A stretch of 11,629 bases of DNA from Thermoplasmata archaeon (lineage in GTDB: Archaea; Thermoplasmatota; Thermoplasmata; Lutacidiplasmatales; UBA184). The stretch covers positions 1 through 11,629 of the forward strand of contig JAJYUO010000021.1 of the NCBI GenBank assembly GCA_021792485.1, read 5' to 3'. Numbering within the stretch: position 1 is the stretch's first letter; each line of letters opens with the position of its first letter. This document shows positions 1 to 5,414 of this stretch, one piece after another. A program made the position numbers and the translations under genes. The notes beneath the pieces were generated by a model, which saw only the letters and a list, made by a program, of their open reading frames with translations, had not been told where the DNA came from and did no database searches.

Positions 1-667
1 TCGACTTCCAGTAGAGGTCCTCCCAGAGGCCGTACGTGCGGATATCCATGTAGTAGACGTAGGCGTCGATCTCCGGGTGCTTCTGGCGAACCTCGACCGC
101 CTGCTTGATGCTCACCACGCACCCCATCCGGCAGCACCAAGGGTTCCCGACCTGGATGTCTCGGGAGCCGACGCAGAGGACCCACGCGATCCGTTTCGGC
201 GGCTTCCCGTCCGACGGGCGAACGACGCGATCGTCGTGCAGCATCCGCTCGACCTCCTTGAAATCGAGCACGTCCGGGTAGCGCCCGTACCCGTACTCGA
301 ACTTCCGACGGGAGTCGAAGTGATCGAAGCCGGTCGCGACGATGACCGACGAGACGTCCCGTTCCTCGCGCGTGCCCGCCGCCCGGAGCGTGACGCGATA
401 CCCGTTCTCCACGACGTCCGCCTTCGCGAGCGTGGTCGAGAGGCGGACCTCGATGCGGGGGTTGCCCTCGACCTTGCGGAGCAGAGGGCCCATGACCTCC
501 TCCGCGGGCTTTAGGTCGGGTGCGAGCAGCGAATACTGCCATCGCTTCGGGTTCCCCCCGAGATAGCTCTCCCGCTCGACGAGAATCGCGGAGGCGCCGA
601 GGCTTGCCAGCTCGCCGGCGGCGCTGAGCCCGGCCGGGCCGCCTCCCAAGACCAGGACCGGATTCAA
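1..667 (-). CDS. hdrA: HdrA-like FAD/iron-sulfur protein (sHdrA type), 3' end missing
   Basis: The visible 222 residues start at a TTG whose last two bases lie in the hdrB stop (TTGA overlap), after a purine-rich GAGGGGGGG stretch that can act as ribosome binding site. The protein opens directly with a Rossmann FAD-binding motif, VLGGGPAGLSAA (residues 5-16), followed by ERESYLGG. A second conserved block has CVGSRD (C165) and then PWCCRMGCVVSIKQA (C178, C179, C183), the Cys set that holds a 4Fe-4S cluster in HdrA proteins. Methanogen HdrA carries an N-terminal extension before this fold; here it is absent, as in sHdrA and QmoA. In the sHdr complex this flavoprotein is the electron-transfer core between the C and B subunits in cytoplasmic oxidation of sulfane sulfur. 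QmoA of sulfate reducers is the alternative, but the C-B-A gene order argues for sHdr. The gene continues past the left edge. Confidence 0.85.
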   Translation of the reverse strand, partial: MNPVLVLGGGPAGLSAAGELASLGASAILVERESYLGGNPKRWQYSLLAPDLKPAEEVMGPLLRKVEGNPRIEVRLSTTLAKADVVENGYRVTLRAAGTREERDVSSVIVATGFDHFDSRRKFEYGYGRYPDVLDFKEVERMLHDDRVVRPSDGKPPKRIAWVLCVGSRDIQVGNPWCCRMGCVVSIKQAVEVRQKHPEIDAYVYYMDIRTYGLWEDLYWKS

Positions 668-1965
668 TCGCGCCCCCCCTCTTCCCCAGCGATCGACGGG
701 TCGGAGGGCGCGCTGCGCGCTTCGTCCGGAAGGACCTGACCCTTGTTGATGGCGAAGAACTGCTCGATCTCTCCGTGGGCCGGATGGAGCAGTTCCGGCC
801 GAGCGCCGTTCTTCAGCGCTCGAAGGTACTCCTGGAACTCCGCTTTGGCGGTCCTCCAATCGATTCCCATCTTCGTCAATAGGTCCTCGGTCGGCGCGGA
901 GTGCCAGTGGACCTGCACGATCTTGTACGGATGCGCGCCCAACGCGAGGGCGGCGAACTGCACGTCGGCGAGCACGGGGAGCATGTAGGATAGGCCGTGC
1001 GCCTTCCCGATCCACTGGCTCTTGTCGAGCGTCGTGACGCAGCCGGTATCGCTCGTGATCGCGACGTCCGCGTGCGCTTCCTCGACCATGGGCCGGATCT
1101 TACGAAGGTTCGCGAAGGACCGGCTGAACTCCCGCTCGCTCAGGATGTGCCGAAAACCGAAACCGCAGCAGTCGTACCAGGTCGAATAGTCGGCCACCGT
1201 CGCTCCGAGCGCCATCAGGATCCCCGACGGAACCGCCGGACGCTGGCCCGAGTACACCCGCTCGTCGTAGACGGCGTCCTCGGGGACCATCTTGTAGTAG
1301 TGGCACGGCTCGTGCACGGTCGCGACGATGCCGCGGACGTCGTGCTTCTGCCGCGCGATCAACTCCGGCGTCATCGCGTGCACCCATTCGGAGTAGTGGA
1401 CGATCTCTTCCGGGAGGACCAAGTCGCGTCCCATCTTCCTCAGGATCGAACGGACCTTCTCTCGGACCGCGCCGTTCTCGACCAAGAGCTTGCGCATCTC
1501 CTTGTAGTCCCCGTAGCTGGTTCCGCAGTGGATCAGCGGAAAGTGGTCGGTCTCGTAGGCCCGGTGGAAGTTGCGCGCCGCGACGGCCGCGAGCGCCACC
1601 GGGTTCGATGTCGCCGTCCCATGGTAGTTCCACGCCGTGCACGAAGTCTGGTGGGGTTCGTTCAGGTAGGTCCGCCCGGTCTCGTTCATCAACCAGAGGA
1701 GCGACGACGGATACCCCGGGATGTTCCCGCATTGGCCGCACGACTTGTGGTGCCAGAGCCGATCGGTCGGGATCCGCTTCGTCCATCCAAACAGCGTGGT
1801 GGCGGTAACGGGCCGGTTCTCCGGGCGGATTCGGTGGATGAGAATCTCCCCTCGCTCCTCGAGCCGTTCCATCTCTTCCCGCACATCGACGACACGCTTG
1901 CCGGTTCCCTTCTGGTGCAGGGTGCGCTCCTCCACGACCTTGCGGATCTCGCCCGCGCTCAACAA
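664..1965 (-). CDS. hdrB: HdrB-like subunit with two CCG-type domains (sHdrB1 type)
   Basis: Catalytic-type subunit of a heterodisulfide-reductase-like complex, about 433 residues, longer than methanogen HdrB (about 300) by an N-terminal extension of some 70 residues. Domain 1 shows SCGQCGNIPGYP (C76, C79), TSCTAWNYHG (C109) and IHCGTSYGD (C147). Domain 2 shows HEPCHYYK (C221), YDCCGFG (C266-C267) and DTGCVTT (C309). Such Cys sets bind non-cubane 4Fe-4S clusters in HdrB, but several ligands are replaced here (see findings). Start choice: the frame is open to an ATG at 2028, which would overlap hdrC by 53 bp. A strong GAGGTGA (1977-1971) fits TTG at 1965 or 1962, and GTG at 1974 is another option. 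The stop overlaps the hdrA start, so translation is probably coupled. The assignment to sHdrB1 rests on size, order and motif context. Confidence 0.85.
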   Translation of the reverse strand: MLSAGEIRKVVEERTLHQKGTGKRVVDVREEMERLEERGEILIHRIRPENRPVTATTLFGWTKRIPTDRLWHHKSCGQCGNIPGYPSSLLWLMNETGRTYLNEPHQTSCTAWNYHGTATSNPVALAAVAARNFHRAYETDHFPLIHCGTSYGDYKEMRKLLVENGAVREKVRSILRKMGRDLVLPEEIVHYSEWVHAMTPELIARQKHDVRGIVATVHEPCHYYKMVPEDAVYDERVYSGQRPAVPSGILMALGATVADYSTWYDCCGFGFRHILSEREFSRSFANLRKIRPMVEEAHADVAITSDTGCVTTLDKSQWIGKAHGLSYMLPVLADVQFAALALGAHPYKIVQVHWHSAPTEDLLTKMGIDWRTAKAEFQEYLRALKNGARPELLHPAHGEIEQFFAINKGQVLPDEARSAPSDPSIAGEEGGRD

Positions 1966-1970
1966 CGTTC

Positions 1971-1977
1971 TCACCTC
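1971..1977 (-). promoter_or_regulatory. Shine-Dalgarno site that decides the hdrB start
   Basis: GAGGTGA, a good match to the archaeal anti-Shine-Dalgarno complement GGAGGTGATC, overlaps the hdrC stop (TGA, 1978-1976). It is 5 nt before TTG 1965 and 8 nt before TTG 1962. It makes the far-upstream ATG at 2028 unlikely and implies coupled translation of hdrC and hdrB. Confidence 0.55.
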
Positions 1978-2812
1978 ATCCCGTGAATGTCGCGACCGTG
2001 CCGCGCTGGCCGGCGAGATCGGCCGCAAATCGCTCGCGCGCCTCCGCGAACTCCTCTCGCCGCTCCTCGACGATATCGACCAGCATCTCCGTCAGGTCCG
2101 GATCGAGGCCGCGCAGCATGTCGAGCACCCCGGTCTCCTCGTAGATGCGGAAGAGCTCGAGCGACGTCTGTACCGACACCTCCCAGGCGGAGCGAGTCGT
2201 TTGCAAGACGTCCACCGGAATCGCCTTGCGCATCACCTCGGGGCTCACCTGCCAGACCTTGTCGGAGCCGGTCGCGAACGGGCCCCAATCTCGAAAGAAG
2301 TCCGGCTGGATCATATCGGAGGAGACCTGCGTGCCCACCGTCATGAGCAAGGTCAAGGAACGGCCGAACGGTGCGAGCGTTCGTCGCGTCGACTCTAGCC
2401 CGTGGATCACCGACAGCTCGCGCATGACGCTGATGATCCCGGCGATGTCGTTCCCGAACCGGCAGCGCATGTTGCAGGTGTAGCACTGGCAGCACGCCCA
2501 GATCTTCTCCTGCAACGCATCCCAGAGCGTCGTGGCGTCCCCATTGGCCGCGATCTGCAGCATCTCGCGCGGAGAGAAGTCATAGAAGCGCGCGGCGGGA
2601 CAACCGGTGGTGCACTCCCCGCAATTGAGACAACCGAGGACGAACTCGCGGTACCGCGGATCGGCGTGAAATTCGTCGAAGATCGTCGCCGCCAGCGCCC
2701 GATCGCCGTCGGCGATCTTACGCCGACCGGTGAGCTCCATGGCCGGCGGCGACGCCGACTCCTCCTCGGCGAGGGTCAGGGCACGTCGCGGAAGGTGAGC
2801 GACCACACTCAT
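1976..2812 (-). CDS. hdrC: HdrC-like iron-sulfur subunit (sHdrC1 type)
   Basis: A 278-residue protein that should pass electrons between HdrA and HdrB through two 4Fe-4S clusters. Cluster 1 is CLNCGECTTGCP (C61, C64, C67, C71). Cluster 2 lies in CCQCYTCNMRC (C107, C110, C113, C117, plus an extra C108). The last ligand is followed by Arg rather than the usual Pro. There is no membrane segment, so it is a cytoplasmic subunit. It is longer than methanogen HdrC (about 185 residues) by an N-terminal stretch of 60 residues and a C-terminal Glu/Arg-rich helical region of about 150. The ATG at 2812 is chosen because the open frame further upstream lacks HdrC similarity, runs antisense-like through the end of the regulator gene, and lies upstream of the TATA-like element. 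No Shine-Dalgarno site precedes this ATG (CCACCTTCC). It is the first gene of the hdrC-B-A operon. Confidence 0.88.
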   Translation of the reverse strand: MSVVAHLPRRALTLAEEESASPPAMELTGRRKIADGDRALAATIFDEFHADPRYREFVLGCLNCGECTTGCPAARFYDFSPREMLQIAANGDATTLWDALQEKIWACCQCYTCNMRCRFGNDIAGIISVMRELSVIHGLESTRRTLAPFGRSLTLLMTVGTQVSSDMIQPDFFRDWGPFATGSDKVWQVSPEVMRKAIPVDVLQTTRSAWEVSVQTSLELFRIYEETGVLDMLRGLDPDLTEMLVDIVEERREEFAEARERFAADLAGQRGTVATFTG

Positions 2813-2821
2813 GGAAGGTGG

Positions 2822-2837
2822 GTGGACAATCGTCCAC
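2822..2837. promoter_or_regulatory. 16-bp palindrome at the hdrC start site, candidate operator
   Basis: GTGGACAATCGTCCAC has perfect 6-bp arms around AATC and covers the transcription start predicted from the TATA-like box at 2858-2864. The half-sites GGAC/GTCC resemble the sites I recall for the archaeal Lrp-family activator Ptr2. The gene directly upstream encodes an Lrp/AsnC protein, the obvious candidate ligand. A site over the start point would fit repression. As RNA it could also form a short leader hairpin. Confidence 0.5.
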
Positions 2838-2857
2838 TCATCGAAACGATGGTGCCG

Positions 2858-2864
2858 TGATAAA
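2858..2864 (-). promoter_or_regulatory. TATA-like box of the hdrCBA operon
   Basis: TTTATCA within AGCTTTATCACG in the 91-bp gap between the regulator gene and hdrC. The expected start of transcription is about 26 nt downstream, near 2835, which gives a leader of about 23 nt. The position inside an otherwise GC-rich gap supports an own promoter for the hdr genes. Confidence 0.55.
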
Positions 2865-2903
2865 GCTTGCCATGCGTCGCGAGCGCGGGCGCTCCGACGC
2901 CCA

Positions 2904-3521
2904 TCAGCGAACGATACCGGGCAGGCGCGTCGGTCTTTGGGACTCGAGGACGGGCGATCCGACCGGGTGACCGGGACGCTCCTTGTGGACCTGAAGGATC
3001 GGGACGGAACGCACGCGACGCACGCCGCGTACCTGGCCGATCGCCCGGACGGTCCGCGCCGTCTCCGGAATGGAGTGCGACGAGGCGAGCGCCATGAGTT
3101 CGCTCGAGTCGGCGAGCTGGAACAGGTAGCAGACATTGGGCTCCCGGGCGACGTCCCGAGCTACCTGGGCGATTCCTTCGGGGGTGGCGCGACTGGGCAG
3201 GATGTAGAGCACGACGCAGTCGGGGGACCGGCCCACAGCGGCCAGCCGCTGCACGCTCACCAAGGGCACGAAACCTTGGAGGATGCCCGTCCGCTCGAGG
3301 TTTCGGACGCGGCTGCTGACCGTCGTCACGCTCGCCCCTACGGTGCGCGCGACCCTTCGGAGCGAGGCCCGCCCGTCGTCCTGGAGCGCCGCCAGAATCG
3401 CCACGTCCAGAGGATCGATCGGATCGGCAGACCGCCGGTGGCGTCCGCGTCGAACGAGCGAATCGCGTCTCGGCTGTCGGCGAGACCCCCGAGGCGTCCA
3501 TCGGGACCGCGGCATTCTCAT
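2904..3521 (-). CDS. Lrp/AsnC-family transcriptional regulator
   Basis: A 205-residue protein. Residues 1-33 are a very basic Arg-rich extension. Residues 36-85 form the AsnC-type winged helix-turn-helix: IDPLDVAILAALQDDGRASL, a recognition helix around VTTVSSRVRNLE, then GILQGFVPLVS. Residues 100-180 look like the ligand-binding RAM domain (CVVLYILPS, VCYLFQLADSSELMALA, VRRVRSVPILQVHK). The family binds DNA as dimers or octamers and often responds to amino acids or other small molecules. The start ATG overlaps the stop of the zinc-ribbon gene (ATGA), so the two are one transcription unit. Just downstream lie a palindrome and the hdrCBA operon, so control of sulfur genes is a reasonable guess. 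The effector cannot be read from the sequence. The long basic N-terminus may be partly untranslated if a later start is used. Confidence 0.88.
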   Translation of the reverse strand: MRMPRSRWTPRGSRRQPRRDSLVRRGRHRRSADPIDPLDVAILAALQDDGRASLRRVARTVGASVTTVSSRVRNLERTGILQGFVPLVSVQRLAAVGRSPDCVVLYILPSRATPEGIAQVARDVAREPNVCYLFQLADSSELMALASSHSIPETARTVRAIGQVRGVRRVRSVPILQVHKERPGHPVGSPVLESQRPTRLPGIVR

Positions 3522-3832
3522 GGCTCCCCGCCGTCCGTTTCCGCCGCGTTATAGTCTTCGGCGTCTGCGCGAAGGCCCCGTCCCTCGCGGTACTCGCGGA
3601 ACGGAGGAGGTGCCTGAGCGCCGGCTTCGTGCAGCACCTGTTCCTGATGGCCGCAGAGACGGCAGGCGAACAGCGCGACAATCTCCGAGTCGGCGACTCG
3701 GCGGTACCCGACCTTTCCGCACATGGGACACGGGCGGTCGTCGCGGGATCCGTACTTAAGGACCTTCTCGTTCATCTCGCGGTCGAACGACCGCAGGTCG
3801 ACCGGGTTCGGACCCTCCCCTGCTACCGGCAT
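3518..3832 (-). CDS. Small zinc-ribbon protein, unknown function
   Basis: I do not recognise the family. The 104-residue protein has one clear zinc ribbon: CPMCGK (C35, C38) and, 18 residues later, CRLCGH (C57, C60), separated by a beta-rich stretch (VGYRRVADSEIVALFA). This is the arrangement of ribbons in transcription factors and RNA polymerase-associated proteins. The C-terminal third is charged and probably disordered. The frame is open to 3931, but ATG 3832 lies about 32 nt after a weak TATA-like sequence (CATATCT, 3867-3861) and gives a nearly leaderless message; another ATG follows at residue 20. Its stop overlaps the start of the Lrp/AsnC gene, so it may act with that regulator as a DNA- or nucleic-acid-binding partner. 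That is inference from coupling and fold only. Confidence 0.65.
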   Translation of the reverse strand: MPVAGEGPNPVDLRSFDREMNEKVLKYGSRDDRPCPMCGKVGYRRVADSEIVALFACRLCGHQEQVLHEAGAQAPPPFREYREGRGLRADAEDYNAAETDGGEP

Positions 3833-3860
3833 GAGCCTGAGGACAGCAGGCCCGTCTTGG

Positions 3861-3867
3861 AGATATG
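3861..3867 (-). promoter_or_regulatory. Weak TATA-like box for the zinc-ribbon/lrp pair
   Basis: CATATCT in AGTCATATCTCC, centred about 32 nt upstream of ATG 3832. It is the only AT-rich element in this part of the divergent gap. The match to the archaeal consensus is poor. Confidence 0.3.
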
Positions 3868-3942
3868 ACTTCTCCTCAGAAGTTCGCCGCGCGGCGTTCC
3901 CCGATGGACACGACGGGGGTGGACCCGCCACCTTCCCTGGGT

Positions 3943-3967
3943 CCTCCGGCCGGAGGCCCTAGCCTCC
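3943..3967. promoter_or_regulatory. Nested inverted repeats upstream of sat
   Basis: CCTCCGGCCGGAGG (3943-3956) is a perfect 14-bp palindrome. Its right half starts a second inverted repeat, GGAGGC-CCTA-GCCTCC (3952-3967). The three alternating CCTCC/GGAGG half-sites end about 15 bp before the sat TATA box, between the divergent lrp-side and sat promoters. They could be stacked regulator sites; GC-rich chance symmetry is the alternative. Confidence 0.35.
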
Positions 3968-3982
3968 CGGAAGCTCGCACGC

Positions 3983-3988
3983 TATAAC
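3983..3988 (+). promoter_or_regulatory. TATA box of sat
   Basis: TATAAC in CGCTATAACTCC. The expected transcription start is near 4011, only about 7 nt before the sat ATG, so the message would be almost leaderless. A GGAAGGT at 4002-4008 lies at or before the start site and is unlikely to be used for ribosome binding. Confidence 0.55.
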
Positions 3989-4017
3989 TCCGAGTTGTCT
4001 GGGAAGGTCGCACGATC

Positions 4018-5181
4018 ATGATCCCCCCACCGCACGGAGGTCGTCTCGTCGAGCGGACCGTCTCCCCGGTCGAACGGGATCGCCGGTTGGCCGAGCGGAG
4101 CGTGCTGCCTCGGATTCAACCGTTCATCGATCAAGTCTACGACGCCGAGAAGATCGGGCTGGGTGCCTACAGCCCCCTCGAAGGCTTTCAGGGCTCGTCG
4201 GACCTAGAGTCGGTGCTGGCCCGCGGGCGGCTTTCGAACGACCTTCCCTGGACCATGCCGATCCTCTTGACCCCCTCTGGGAAGGAGAACGAGCGGGTCG
4301 TCGCCGGTCTCTCGGCGGGGGACGAGGCTCTCCTTACCGACCTGAACGGAGAACCGTTCGCCCTCCTTCACATCGAGGAGAAGTTTCGCTACGATCGCGC
4401 GCGGCTGGCGCAGAGCACCTACGGAACTCAGGACACGGCGCACCCCAATGTGGCCGATCTTTCGTCCCTTGGCGAAACGGCCGTTGCCGGCCCGATCGAC
4501 CTCCTTCGACGTCTTGATCACGCCACCGGGAGGTTCGAGCTCAGCCCGGCGGAGACTCGGCAGGAGTTTTCCCGGCGGGGTTGGAAGAACGTAGCCGCCT
4601 ATCAAACCCGGAACGTGCCGCACACCGCGCACGAGTACCTGCAGCGGTGCACGCTCGACCGGGATGACGTCGACGGACTTCTGGTGCACCCGGTGCTCGG
4701 GCGCCTCAAGAAGGGGGACTATAAGCCGGAGATCATCCTGGAGGCGTATCGGACGCTCGTAGATCGCTACTATCCCGCCGACCGTGTCCTGCTCGCCTCC
4801 CTGAGCATCGCCATGCGCTACGCGGGGCCGAAGGCGGCGCTCTTCCTCGCCATCGTTCGCAAGAACTACGGATGCGGTCTCTACATCGTGGGCCGCGACC
4901 AGGCCGGCCTGGGCAAGTACTACGACCCGTACGCCTGCCAGCGAATCTTCGACGAGTACGCGATCGACGTTCGCCCGATCAAGTTCGCGGAGACGTTCTT
5001 CTGCCGACGATGCGGCTGGATGGCGACCCCGAAGACCTGCGGTCACGGCGCCTCCGAGCACTTAGACACGAGCCAAACCCGGATCCGGGCCGCGCTCGCC
5101 AAAGGTGAGAAGCTTCCGTCGGAGATCATCCGACCCGAGGTCGTGGAGATTCTGTCGCGGGGCGACGTCCTTCTGACCTAG
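4018..5181 (+). CDS. sat: Sulfate adenylyltransferase (ATP sulfurylase), archaeal type
   Basis: The enzyme interconverts sulfate + ATP and APS + pyrophosphate. The 387-residue length fits monofunctional archaeal and bacterial Sat. An N-terminal PUA-like part (YSPLEGFQG near 51-59) precedes the catalytic domain with QTRNVPHTAHE (196-206), carrying the two active-site His, then RYAGPKAALF and GRDQAG (292-297). A C-terminal metal site follows: C329, C332, C341 and H343 (CRRC..., KTCGH), as in archaeal Sat with bound zinc. The usual GRDHAG reads GRDQAG, and two other His expected in this stretch are Leu (see findings). No APS kinase domain follows. With the divergent hdr operon, a role in sulfur oxidation (APS to sulfate with ATP gain) is plausible, but no APS reductase gene is visible, and assimilatory use is equally possible from sequence alone. 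The ATG fits the TATA box spacing. Confidence 0.93.
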   Translation: MIPPPHGGRLVERTVSPVERDRRLAERSVLPRIQPFIDQVYDAEKIGLGAYSPLEGFQGSSDLESVLARGRLSNDLPWTMPILLTPSGKENERVVAGLSAGDEALLTDLNGEPFALLHIEEKFRYDRARLAQSTYGTQDTAHPNVADLSSLGETAVAGPIDLLRRLDHATGRFELSPAETRQEFSRRGWKNVAAYQTRNVPHTAHEYLQRCTLDRDDVDGLLVHPVLGRLKKGDYKPEIILEAYRTLVDRYYPADRVLLASLSIAMRYAGPKAALFLAIVRKNYGCGLYIVGRDQAGLGKYYDPYACQRIFDEYAIDVRPIKFAETFFCRRCGWMATPKTCGHGASEHLDTSQTRIRAALAKGEKLPSEIIRPEVVEILSRGDVLLT

Positions 5182-5414
5182 GGCCGAAACGCTCGCCGGC
5201 GCCTGCGGAGCGCGGCGCGCGGGACGGCTCCCCGGGTTCCGGTCCGCGATCACCAAGACAGGAAGTTTGACCGTAGGAAGGAACTTCCGACGATCCCGGG
5301 CCCCGCGCGATCATCCGGTCGCTTGCGATGCCGACCTTGGCGCGCCAGCGGGGGCGGGCTTCCTACCGAGCGCCGGCGTCGCGTGCGCTTCCGGGCGGAG
5401 AAGGCCCCGGCCGA
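5182..5414. other. Convergent spacer between sat and the propeller gene, no gene seen
   Basis: This is 233 bp between two converging genes. I see no credible coding frame. Two inverted repeats are present: CGCTC...GAGCG (5190-5212), 9 nt after the sat stop, and GGAAGTT...AACTTCC (5261-5288, 7-bp arms, 14-nt spacer). Either could form an end-of-transcript hairpin, but neither is followed by the T-run typical of archaeal termination. Confidence 0.5.
5261..5288. repeat. Inverted repeat GGAAGTT/AACTTCC
   Basis: Perfect 7-bp arms (5261-5267 and 5282-5288) with a 14-nt spacer in a convergent spacer. It could be a bidirectional transcript-end hairpin or a protein site. No other evidence. Confidence 0.35.

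Noticed and set aside
997..1986. Long plus-strand open frame antisense to hdrB
   Set aside because: It has no recognisable domain and very high Arg/Pro/Asp content, as expected for the mirror of a GC-rich gene; the minus-strand frame carries clear HdrB motifs.
1..2812. QmoABC of sulfate reducers
   Set aside because: The order C-B-A with a separate soluble HdrC and CCG-type HdrB does not match qmoA-qmoB-qmoC, and no membrane subunit is present in the visible part. Not fully excluded until the left flank is read.
2813..3136. N-terminal extension of HdrC up to 3136
   Set aside because: The extension is Arg/Ser-rich without HdrC similarity, overlaps the regulator gene on the same strand, and lies upstream of the likely TATA box.
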